Source: Neobittarella massiliensis (ex Bilen et al. 2018)
GTDB lineage: Bacteria; Bacillota; Clostridia; Oscillospirales; Ruminococcaceae
Reading direction: 5' to 3'
Length of the DNA: 64,000 nt
NCBI RefSeq assembly: GCF_900289145.1
Contig: NZ_OKQO01000004.1
Coordinates: 186,001-250,000 of the forward strand
Each line of letters opens with the position of its first letter. Within the stretch, counting starts at the first letter, position 1. The notes below the pieces were generated by a model. It was not told the origin of the DNA, searched no databases, and worked only from the letters and a program-made list of their open reading frames with translations. The position numbers and the translations under genes were made by a program. Positions 28,301-34,271 of this stretch are shown here, piece by piece.

Positions 28301-29168
28301 CTGCGTGCATATCGTGATTTACCAGTGAAGTGTAGTGGTTATTCATGGTGGTAGGAGCGTTGAACAGCACTGCAAGCAGGTACTGCTTGATGTTGTGTAC
28401 CTGGGTGGTGTTCTTTTGCAGACAGTCCATGACAAACTCGATGTGAGAGCTGTCCAGCTTCAAAAAGCGGGAGCGTACAATTTCATGAGGAAAGTCCGCA
28501 CCAGAGATCCGGGTGGTCTTTCGTTTGGCACAGACCGTTTCTACCAACAGCTCTACGATCTCATTCAGGTCATCCAGGTAGAGAGGATAACGCTGCTTCA
28601 GACAATCATACTCGATATTCTCCAAAATCAATTCCCGATAATTTTCTATCTCTGTGACAGACATCGCATCCCTTCCTTTCCGTTCCGGCGGTATTACCGC
28701 CGCTGTTTCCCGGAAGGGAATGGAATCGGTATTTGATCCATGAGTATTTTGTTTTTGGGTATTTGATTTCTTAGTATTTAATTGTGTTGGATTTTCCGGT
28801 AACGGATTTACCGCTGACGGGTTTACCGTTATCGGGTTTTCCGACAACGGCTTATCCAACATCGGTTCTCCCTCGATGGGACGCTCAAAAATGGTATACT
28901 CATTGGCTGCGAATTTACCAGAAGCATCAGTTGTCTGTCTGCGCCGAATGTATCCGGCTGTTTCAAGCTCATTGACAGCAGAGCGGATTGCATCTTTGCT
29001 TTCTCGATTGATATAGCTGAGTCCTGACAGCGTATAATCCCAGTCATCAGGCAGAGATAACATTTGCGACAAGAGACCCTTTGCCTTCAAAGAAAGTCGT
29101 TTGTCTTTTAGATGAAAATTGCTCATAACCGTGTAATCGCCAGTGCGTTCTACACGAAAAACAGCCAT
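28290..29168 (-). CDS. DUF6017-type helix-turn-helix replication/regulatory protein
   Basis: A 292-residue protein. The N-terminal 95 residues form a winged helix-turn-helix domain like those of replisome organiser/RepA_N-type proteins (YTVMSNFHLKDKRLSLKAKG, then LSYINRESKDAIRSAVNELE). A Pro/Asn-rich linker follows, and the C-terminal 130 residues match the pattern of DUF6017 (IENYRELILENIEYDCL, then LNEIVELLVETVC). These proteins are standard in Firmicutes ICEs and are thought to start element replication. AAAGGAG precedes the ATG. Confidence 0.82.
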   Translation of the reverse strand: MAVFRVERTGDYTVMSNFHLKDKRLSLKAKGLLSQMLSLPDDWDYTLSGLSYINRESKDAIRSAVNELETAGYIRRRQTTDASGKFAANEYTIFERPIEGEPMLDKPLSENPITVNPSAVNPLPENPTQLNTKKSNTQKQNTHGSNTDSIPFRETAAVIPPERKGRDAMSVTEIENYRELILENIEYDCLKQRYPLYLDDLNEIVELLVETVCAKRKTTRISGADFPHEIVRSRFLKLDSSHIEFVMDCLQKNTTQVHNIKQYLLAVLFNAPTTMNNHYTSLVNHDMHAGGW

Positions 29169-29198
29169 TTACTTCACTCCTTTCATTTCTCAGGTATG

Positions 29199-29230
29199 AA
29201 AAAAGCCGCAATTCATAAAAGAATTGTGGC
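29199..29230 (-). terminator. Terminator after the partition operon
   Basis: On the minus strand GCCACAATTC pairs with GAATTGCGGC (one G-U pair) across a 6-nt loop and is followed by UUUUUU. It closes the parA-parB-small gene transcript just before the DUF6017-like gene. Confidence 0.85.
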
Positions 29231-29235
29231 AGCGG

Positions 29236-29424
29236 TTAGGGTCTGTCTGTATCTTTTTTCTTGCGTCGGTAGGGGCGTTTTGGCATTGGTGGTTTATCAA
29301 ACAGATCCCTTTCCTGAGAAAATGGTAAGGTTTGAAAAACACGGTCAATCTCGGTGGATTCCATATCACGCTGTGAGCGGCAATCTTCTTGAATAGCTTC
29401 TCGGATTTCTCTTACAGTACACAT
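29236..29424 (-). CDS. Small unknown ICE protein
   Basis: A 62-residue charged protein (MCTVREIREAIQED at the start, PKRPYRRKKKDTD at the end) without membrane segments or known motif. The ATG at 29424 has AAGGA 6 nt upstream; an ATG two codons earlier is an alternative, and the longer open frame overlaps the preceding gene. It is the last gene of the parA-parB transcript, directly before its terminator. Confidence 0.55.
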   Translation of the reverse strand: MCTVREIREAIQEDCRSQRDMESTEIDRVFQTLPFSQERDLFDKPPMPKRPYRRKKKDTDRP

Positions 29425-29452
29425 ATTCATTCCTTTCCTTTCGTTGTATCGG

Positions 29453-29725
29453 TTATGAACGACGGTGTTTTTTAGGCTTGAAGTCGAGGATATGCCCCTC
29501 AATAACATGGGCATATCTCTTAATTTTGATTTCTCGACGCTGCTGGCTTTGCAGAGCTGACTGATACCCGTCCTCTGTGAGAAAAAGCCTCATTTCGTCA
29601 CCAGGTTCTCCATAAGCAGTAGGGCGCAAGACAGTAAACTCAATCATCCAGAAAGTGCTGTCCCAAAATCGCTCCACTGCAAGAATGTTGTGGCCTTTCA
29701 GTTCCCTTGCTGCAATATCTTTCAT
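29453..29725 (-). CDS. Small unknown ICE protein, paralogue of the gene at 27151
   Basis: A 90-residue protein with the same pattern as the 103-residue protein at 27151-27462: GHN, ERF, MIEFTVL, MRLFLTEDGYQSALQSQ, EIKI. The ATG at 29725 is preferred because AAGGGAGA lies 4 nt before it and it starts 11 nt after the parB stop; upstream starts overlap parB. Function unknown. Its position behind parB suggests a maintenance or regulatory role, but this is inference. Confidence 0.7.
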   Translation of the reverse strand: MKDIAARELKGHNILAVERFWDSTFWMIEFTVLRPTAYGEPGDEMRLFLTEDGYQSALQSQQRREIKIKRYAHVIEGHILDFKPKKHRRS

Positions 29726-29736
29726 AGGCTCTCCCT

Positions 29737-30666
29737 TCATCGTTCCTGATCTCGTTGGCGTTTTTTCTGCCATTGTTCCAGCAGTTTAATAATGGTTTCC
29801 TGCATTTTGGCCGGTGTATAGCTTTTGGGGAAATACTTTCGCAAGGTATCGCTGCTCAAGGTCACTTTATCCAGATCACCCTTTTTTTCCTCTGACATGA
29901 TGGCAAGCATCACATCTTCTGACAATTTCCCTTCCTGGCTGAACTTTTTCATTCGCTGAGCCTGAGAGAGAGAAGGGGTAGCCTGCTCATAGTCCATTGT
30001 TTCCACCAGCATTTGCTGTTCGTCCGGTTTCAAAAAAGAGAGTTCATAGGCTGGGTTAAATGCGATTTTCTTTTCATCCACCATATCCAAAAGCTCTGGA
30101 ATCAGTTCAGTCAAACGAACATATCGCATTACCTGGATACCGCTTCGTTCACCGGCTTCTTTTGCCACCTGGTCTCTGGCGCTCAACTTCTGTTCAACTT
30201 GAACAGAAGTCAGGTCTGTTCTTGCTCCTTGATGTTTAATGGCTTCCAGCTTCATTTTGTAGGCAAAAGCCCTTTCACTGGGGAGCAGATTTTCTCGCTG
30301 CAAATTGCTGTCAACCATAATAATTGTGGCAGCATCGTCATCCAAGTCGCGCACAATGACAGGCATGGTTTCTTTTCCGGCCAATTCGCTGGCTCTGCGG
30401 CGTCTGTGACCGGCTACCAGCTCATAACCGCCATCAGGCAGTGGTCTGGCAATCGCAGGAACCAACACACCATACTTTTTGATGCTGTCTGCGGTTTCTA
30501 TCATTGCATCATCATCCTTGACCTTGAAGGGGTGATCCTTGAACGGATGCAGTTCAGATAGGGGAATTTCCTGAATTTTTTCCAGTTGCTCGTCTTGCCG
30601 ACTTTCTTCTGTAGAAAACAGGTCATCTACTGAGGCCAGCTCTATTTTTTTCGCGCTGCTTTTCAA
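29737..30666 (-). CDS. parB: ParB/Spo0J-family partition protein
   Basis: A 309-residue ParB-like protein with the N-terminal ParB/nucleotide-binding fold (IPLSELHPFKDHPF, LVAGHRRRRASELAG near residue 90, DSNLQRENLLPSERAFAYK near 120) and a following helix-turn-helix region (about 150-210). It begins with a TTG at 30666 that has AAGGAGG 9 nt upstream and lies 44 nt inside parA, so the two are coupled. ParB-CTP clamps load at parS sites and are segregated by ParA; in ICEs this pair stabilises the excised or replicating circle. Confidence 0.92.
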   Translation of the reverse strand: MKSSAKKIELASVDDLFSTEESRQDEQLEKIQEIPLSELHPFKDHPFKVKDDDAMIETADSIKKYGVLVPAIARPLPDGGYELVAGHRRRRASELAGKETMPVIVRDLDDDAATIIMVDSNLQRENLLPSERAFAYKMKLEAIKHQGARTDLTSVQVEQKLSARDQVAKEAGERSGIQVMRYVRLTELIPELLDMVDEKKIAFNPAYELSFLKPDEQQMLVETMDYEQATPSLSQAQRMKKFSQEGKLSEDVMLAIMSEEKKGDLDKVTLSSDTLRKYFPKSYTPAKMQETIIKLLEQWQKKRQRDQER

Positions 30667-31444
30667 GTTTCAATACCTCCTTCGTCAGATTTTTGTAGCC
30701 CTCAGCCACTTTGCCATTAGGATCATGGGCATAAATGCTTTTTCCTTCAGCACTGATTTCTTTAGCCCTGACAGAATGAGGAATTTCTGATGTAAACACC
30801 TTGATCTTACTGCCATAGGTTTCGCGCAGAAGAGCGGAGATTTCTTTGGCAAAATTGGTTCGGCTGTCTACCATCGTCAGCAGAATCCCATCAATTTGCA
30901 GCTTGGGATTGATTTGTCTGCGAACCTTATTGATAGTTTGCAAAAGCTGCTCCAAACCTTTAGCTGGAAGATACTCTGCCTGGACGGGGATTATAACCCT
31001 ATTAGCGGCAGCCAGTGCATTGACCGTAAGCATACCCAGGGAGGGCTGGCAATCAATAAGGATATGGGAGTATTGCCCCTTCAGCGTGTCCAGATATTGT
31101 CGCAGAATGGTTTCTCGGCTCATAGCGTTTACCAGAGATACCTCCATACCAGATAGCTGGATGTCCGCAGGCATCAGGTCTACGCCCTCAGGGTGGTGCA
31201 GGATACCCTCGCCGGGACGAATTGGTTCATCCATCAAAATACGGCCCATAGCGTCTGACAGTGTAAAGGGCAGCTTATCAGGCTGGGGATTGCCCAAGCT
31301 GATGGTCAGGCTTCCCTGTGGGTCTCCGTCAATCAGAAGGACTTTCTTCCCGGACTGCGCCAGACCAATTCCAAGATTGGCACAAGTGGTTGTTTTGCCG
31401 ACACCACCTTTTTGGTTGGCTATGGCAATAATCTGTGTATTCAT
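30623..31444 (-). CDS. parA: ParA/Soj-family partition ATPase
   Basis: A 273-residue deviant Walker ATPase: ANQKGGVGKTTTCANLG (residues 8-24), DGDPQGSLT (39-47), and the ILIDCQPSLGMLTVNAL motif near 130. It positions or segregates element DNA with ParB. GAGGTG precedes the ATG by 6 nt. It is the first gene transcribed inward from the right end, 355 bp from the tRNA junction, and a terminator-like hairpin stands between that end and its start. Confidence 0.95.
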   Translation of the reverse strand: MNTQIIAIANQKGGVGKTTTCANLGIGLAQSGKKVLLIDGDPQGSLTISLGNPQPDKLPFTLSDAMGRILMDEPIRPGEGILHHPEGVDLMPADIQLSGMEVSLVNAMSRETILRQYLDTLKGQYSHILIDCQPSLGMLTVNALAAANRVIIPVQAEYLPAKGLEQLLQTINKVRRQINPKLQIDGILLTMVDSRTNFAKEISALLRETYGSKIKVFTSEIPHSVRAKEISAEGKSIYAHDPNGKVAEGYKNLTKEVLKLEKQREKNRAGLSR

Positions 31445-31478
31445 GATTTCACCTCATTTCTTTCTAAGTTTAGATATG

Positions 31479-31528
31479 AAAAAAAGTGCCTGCTTTACCT
31501 TTCCTGAGAAAGATAAAACAGGCACTTT
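31479..31528 (-). terminator. Terminator upstream of parA
   Basis: AAAGTGCCTG (31483-31492) pairs with CAGGCACTTT (31519-31528), with a further CTTTC/GAAAG inner stem. On the minus strand a run of U follows. It lies about 35 bp before parA and would block transcription entering from the element end, or act as an attenuator if the parA promoter is upstream of it. Confidence 0.8.
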
Positions 31529-31564
31529 CACTGGCTCAATACCTCTTGTAATGAACCTCTATGT

Positions 31565-31590
31565 ATGGTAAACTATGTCCACGATACCAT
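31565..31590. repeat. Inverted repeat near the element end
   Basis: ATGGTA (31565-31570) and TACCAT (31585-31590) form a 6-bp inverted repeat with 14-bp spacing, about 120 bp upstream of parA. It may be an operator for the partition genes, but nothing beyond symmetry supports this. Confidence 0.3.
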
Positions 31591-31649
31591 GAATATAATT
31601 AAGTCTCGACGGGAATTGAACTTTTGGCTAACGCCAAATTTCGCGCCTT

Positions 31650-31668
31650 TGCAAACAGAGTGCAAACA
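31650..31668. repeat. Direct repeat TGCAAACA x2, possible recombinase arm site
   Basis: TGCAAACA occurs at 31650-31657 and 31661-31668, one helical turn (11 bp) apart, 130-150 bp inside the element end. A 6-bp inverted repeat TTTGGC/GCCAAA sits just beside it at 31623-31638. Tyrosine-recombinase elements commonly carry short direct repeats of this kind as integrase arm-type or excisionase sites. Confidence 0.45.
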
Positions 31669-31690
31669 ATAGGGGGCTAAAATCCTTTGT

Positions 31691-31709
31691 TTTTGCTTGA
31701 TTTTGCTTG
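31691..31709. repeat. Direct repeat TTTTGCTTG x2, possible recombinase or excisionase site
   Basis: TTTTGCTTG occurs at 31691-31699 and 31701-31709 (10-bp period), about 90-110 bp from the tRNA junction. It is on the element side only and phased with the DNA helix, consistent with a cooperative protein binding site. Confidence 0.45.
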
Positions 31710-31799
31710 TACAAGGTTTATAGAGAACATGGAGAAAAGCCTTGATATAACTGCATTTTCTTTATCCCTGTTGATAGGGAATATATGCACTGGGTCCAT

Positions 31800-31844
31800 C
31801 TCCTAAGCGGTAGGCCGGAGGTTCGAATCCTCTCAGGCGCGCCA
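31800..31844 (+). other. ICE-chromosome junction: 3' remnant of tRNA-Arg(CCU)
   Basis: The sequence runs from the anticodon loop (CTCCTAA, anticodon CCU) through the 3' anticodon strand, a T-arm (GGAGG-TTCGAAT-CCTCT) and the acceptor strand CAGGCGC-G-CCA. The preceding bases (TGGGTCCAT) cannot form the 5' anticodon strand or a D-arm, so the 5' half is missing. This is what integration by a tyrosine recombinase into a tRNA gene leaves at one end. The other end, outside the window, should carry the 5' half restored by an element-borne copy of this 45-nt segment. Confidence 0.85.
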
Positions 31845-31887
31845 AGCCGCCGCAGACAGTTTCGTCGTCTGCGGCGGCTTTTGTTTT
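31845..31887 (+). terminator. Terminator of the original tRNA-Arg gene
   Basis: AGCCGCCGCAGAC and GTCTGCGGCGGCT form a perfect 13-bp stem with a 9-nt loop followed by TTTTGTTTT. It directly follows the tRNA CCA end, showing that this side is the ancestral chromosomal 3' flank. Confidence 0.92.
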
Positions 31888-32171
31888 GGCCCCATTTACC
31901 CCCGCATCACCCCGCTTGCCCCCGCACCCCCACCGTGGCAGGTCAGCGGTCAGGCGGGTATAAAAATGCCGGCAAATACACCTGTCAAGCCGTTTTTCGG
32001 CAGCGGCCGTTGGCGGCTTACACCGCGCGCAGCCGGTTTTACACCGGGCGGTGCCGGCCACCCGTCGCCCCCGGCGTGTGCCGGTACTCTTCCGCCGCTG
32101 TGCCCGGTGCCCGGTGCTTTTGTACCCGTCGGCACCCCGTCAGCGCACTCGGCCTGTGTGGGCCCGGCACT

Positions 32172-32197
32172 GCTGTCGGCTGCACGGCAGCTTTTTT
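32172..32197 (+). terminator. Possible terminator in the gene-free stretch
   Basis: GCTGTCG pairs with CGGCAGC (one G-U) across a 6-nt loop and is followed by six T. No gene upstream is supported, so it may end a small RNA or be the relic of a lost gene. Confidence 0.5.
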
Positions 32198-32212
32198 AAA
32201 GCGCTCACTTTT

Positions 32213-32228
32213 GGGCAGATATCTGCCC
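32213..32228. repeat. Perfect 16-bp palindrome
   Basis: GGGCAGATATCTGCCC reads identically on both strands. It lies 16 bp after the possible terminator, in DNA with no gene call. It could be a binding site for a dimeric protein; only the symmetry is seen. Confidence 0.4.
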
Positions 32229-32752
32229 GCTCGGCCCCCAGTAAAAAAACACAGTATTAAATTTGTATAAAGAGGTTTTGGCGGTGCCGCACGCTATCCC
32301 GGCACCGGTCGAGAGCGATGTCCCTCTATTAAATAGTATAAAGAATATATAAAGAAAGACCGCAGTCGCGAGAGATTTTGCTGGAATGGGATTGCCGGTG
32401 TTGAGCCGGATGGGCAGTCGGCTCCGCCCCGCCGCCTGCCCATCCATATGCCCCAATAGGCCATTCTATGCGGCTCGCCCCCCAATAGCAGCGCGCTGTC
32501 CTGCTTTGACCCCTAATTGCGCCCGCTGCTATATATGGCGGCGCTCCCGGTCACACTGTCGGTGGCGCACACACACCACCGCCCGGTCTCCAACACGCAA
32601 AAAAACCCACCACACTGCGCATTTTTGTCATTTTTCGCCCGACGGCGTCCCGGCCGGTCTCCCAGACCTGTGGCCCGGCTGTCTAAAAGGTATAAACAGA
32701 GCGGCAACTGCCCCATACCGGTTAGAAGTTTGACAGTTTTTCACTAGTTAAA

Positions 32753-32781
32753 TTGACTTTTTATGACCTCCGCGGTATACT
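32753..32781 (+). promoter_or_regulatory. Sigma-A promoter of the pilin gene
   Basis: TTGACT (32753-32758) and TATACT (32776-32781) are separated by exactly 17 bp, an almost consensus vegetative promoter. Transcription should start near 32788, giving a leader of about 90 nt before the pilin start at 32880. Confidence 0.88.
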
Positions 32782-32795
32782 TTAACAAACGAAAT

Positions 32796-32852
32796 CTGTG
32801 CACATGCGGTCTTGTGCACAGATGGGCGCGATGTGGGGGAGAGACCGCGCAC
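32796..32852 (+). promoter_or_regulatory. Structured pilin leader with two mutually exclusive folds
   Basis: Fold A: CTGTGCAC (32796-32803) pairs perfectly with GTGCACAG (32814-32821). Fold B: GTGC plus GCGGTCT (32798-32801, 32806-32812) pairs with AGACCGC plus GCAC (32842-32852) with a 4-nt bulge. The two share bases and cannot coexist. Fold B ends about 14 nt before the GAAGGTG ribosome site. The arrangement looks like a switch or stability element; I do not see the conserved bases of c-di-GMP-I or -II riboswitches. Confidence 0.5.
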
Positions 32853-32879
32853 AATTATTTTAGAGAAGGTGTCGACAAT

Positions 32880-33305
32880 ATGAAAAAGACCATGCAAAAA
32901 CTCAAAGACAAGAAGGGCTTTACCCTGGTAGAGGTCATCGTAGTACTGGTGATCCTGGCCATCCTGGCCGCCATCGCCATCCCCGCGCTCACCGGCTACA
33001 TATCCAAGGCGCAAGAGAAAACGGCCACCGCTGAGGCGCGTACAGCCTTTGTAGCCGTACAGACACTGGCTTCCGACCAGTTTGCCGAGCACCCAACTGC
33101 TACCAAGCTCCTCAACGACAATGGTACAGAAATGGCCGTCGGCGATGTCGCCGTAGCTGTTGAGGGCTTAAGTGGCCAAAATATCGCCTTTACTGCCGTC
33201 CCCGTGATCAGCAGCGGCAAAGTGAACTCGTTTACCATCACTGCCAGCGGCGGCTATTCTGTGGCCTATGCCGGCGGTAAGTACACCGTAACCAAGATAA
33301 GCTAG
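32880..33305 (+). CDS. pilA: Type IV major pilin
   Basis: A 141-residue prepilin with a short basic leader (MKKTMQKLKDKKG), the class III cleavage motif KKG|FTLVEVIV with Glu at mature position 5, and a hydrophobic helix AILAAIAIPALTGYI. The remaining 95 residues are a small globular head (TAEARTAFVAVQTL, then a repeated GG-rich C-terminus). The ATG at 32880 follows AGAAGGTG; the open frame upstream is leader RNA. It is the first gene of the T4P locus, with its own strong promoter and terminators, which suggests it is made in excess over the assembly genes. Confidence 0.93.
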   Translation: MKKTMQKLKDKKGFTLVEVIVVLVILAILAAIAIPALTGYISKAQEKTATAEARTAFVAVQTLASDQFAEHPTATKLLNDNGTEMAVGDVAVAVEGLSGQNIAFTAVPVISSGKVNSFTITASGGYSVAYAGGKYTVTKIS

Positions 33306-33324
33306 AGTTTGAGAGAATGTGTGA

Positions 33325-33356
33325 TCGCCCTGTCCCGTAACGGGCGGGGCGATTTT
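33325..33356 (+). terminator. First terminator after the pilin gene
   Basis: TCGCCCTGTCCCG pairs with CGGGCGGGGCGA across TAA, followed by TTTT. It lies 20 nt after the pilin stop and probably limits read-through into pilD. Confidence 0.75.
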
Positions 33357-33396
33357 ACCATGGAGCTGCCCCGGCGGCTCCATAACGCGTGCAACA

Positions 33397-33437
33397 GCGC
33401 CCCCGCCCGCACATCAGGCGGGGGCGCGTTTGCTTTT
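33397..33437 (+). terminator. Second terminator between pilA and pilD
   Basis: GCGCCCCCGCC and GGCGGGGGCGC form a perfect 11-bp GC stem with a 9-nt loop, followed by a T-rich tract. It ends 18 nt before the pilD start, so a second filter separates pilin from assembly genes. Confidence 0.75.
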
Positions 33438-33454
33438 CGGGGGGAGGTCTGCAC

Positions 33455-34237
33455 ATGCCGCTCTGGGTGGCCTATGCGTTGCTTTTGGGCATCGTCTTTC
33501 TGTTCGGCGCCTGTGTCGGCAGCTTTTTAGGGGTGGTGGCCGACCGGGTGCCCCGCGGCCAGTCCATCGTCAGGGGGCGCTCTTTTTGCCCCCACTGCCG
33601 CCGGCAGCTCTCCCCGCGCGAGCTCATTCCCCTCGTCAGCTTTCTGTGGCAGCGCCGGCGCTGCCGCCACTGCGGCGCCCCGATCCCCTGGCGGCTGTTT
33701 TTTACCGAGCTCGCCGGCGGCCTGCTGGCGGTGTGGGTGTTGCTGTCGCAAAACTGCACGTTTAACAGCACCTTCTGGGTCTATCTGGCCATCTGCTTTG
33801 CGCTGCTGGCCATAGCCCTCACCGATCTCGCCTCCATGCTCATCCCCGGCGGCCTTATCGCCGCGCTGGCGGTGCCGGTGCTCGGCAGTCTGCTGCTGCC
33901 CCAGTCGCCGGGCCTGCCGTCCCGGCTCATCGGCCTTTTCTGCGTCAGCGTGCCCATGCTGCTCATCACGCTGGCCATCCCCGGCAGCTTTGGCGGGGGC
34001 GATATCAAGCTGGTGGCGGTGTGCGGCTTTTTGCTGGGGTGGCAGCGCACCCTGCTGGGGCTCTTTTTGGCGCTGCTCTCCGGCGGCGCCTACGGCAGCT
34101 ATCTGCTCATCAAAGATCGCCGCAACAAAAGCCGACACTTCGCCTTTGGCCCGTTTTTGTGCGGCGGTGCATTTTTGGCCCTGCTGTACGGCCAGGACCT
34201 GATCAACTGGTACATCGGCCTCGTAACGGGCTGGTGA
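33455..34237 (+). CDS. pilD: Prepilin peptidase / N-methyltransferase
   Basis: A 260-residue polytopic membrane aspartyl protease that removes prepilin leaders and methylates the new N-terminus. The N-terminal cytoplasmic loop holds the zinc pairs CPHC (45-48) and CRHC (70-73) of the methyltransferase-competent type. The catalytic aspartates are in ALTDLASMLIPGG (Asp124) and GGGDIKLVA (Asp183). GGGGAGG lies before the ATG at 33455; an upstream extension in the same frame crosses the terminator and is not credible. It is needed for all prepilin-like proteins in both pilus clusters. Confidence 0.95.
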   Translation: MPLWVAYALLLGIVFLFGACVGSFLGVVADRVPRGQSIVRGRSFCPHCRRQLSPRELIPLVSFLWQRRRCRHCGAPIPWRLFFTELAGGLLAVWVLLSQNCTFNSTFWVYLAICFALLAIALTDLASMLIPGGLIAALAVPVLGSLLLPQSPGLPSRLIGLFCVSVPMLLITLAIPGSFGGGDIKLVAVCGFLLGWQRTLLGLFLALLSGGAYGSYLLIKDRRNKSRHFAFGPFLCGGAFLALLYGQDLINWYIGLVTGW

Positions 34238-34271
34238 CCTCCACCCAAATATCCAGAGAGGAGCGCAGTGT

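Larger units (their letters stand above)
1..31844. mobile_element. Right-hand part of a Tn1549/CTn-type integrative and conjugative element
   Basis: All genes from 120 to 31444 lie on the minus strand and form the known backbone of Firmicutes Tn1549/CTn-like elements: ParA/ParB, PcfB, VirD4, Maff2, VirB6-like, PrgI, VirB4, CHAP hydrolase, DUF4315, DUF4366, topoisomerase III, CHC2/ArdC protein, large methylase-helicase and MobC. The element ends on the right at a truncated tRNA-Arg(CCU) 3' end (31800-31844), after which base composition and gene content change sharply to GC-rich chromosome. The left end is outside the window, so relaxase and integrase are not seen. No antibiotic resistance gene was recognised; the only clear accessory genes are an MT-A70 methyltransferase and two unknown genes inserted in the backbone. 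Confidence 0.9.
31888..32752. other. 865-bp stretch without a recognisable gene
   Basis: No open frame here combines a ribosome site, normal composition and a recognisable product; the open frames are short, rich in Pro/Arg/Gly/Ala and occur on both strands at once, as expected for GC-rich noncoding DNA. The stretch contains a possible plus-strand terminator (32172-32197), a perfect 16-bp palindrome (32213-32228) and an AT-rich patch at about 32240-32390. It may be decayed sequence or regulatory DNA ahead of the pilus locus. Confidence 0.6.

Noticed and set aside
31741-31844. Complete tRNA gene at the junction
   Set aside because: Upstream of the anticodon loop no D-arm or 5' acceptor strand complementary to CAGGCGC exists, so only a 3' remnant is supported.
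31966-32199. Possible 77-codon gene before the pilin locus
   Set aside because: No ribosome site, Pro/Ala/Gly-rich composition and competing open frames on both strands; kept only as part of a gene-free stretch.
32796-32852. c-di-GMP riboswitch before the pilin gene
   Set aside because: The fold could suggest it, but the conserved GEMM-I and type II sequence signatures are not present.
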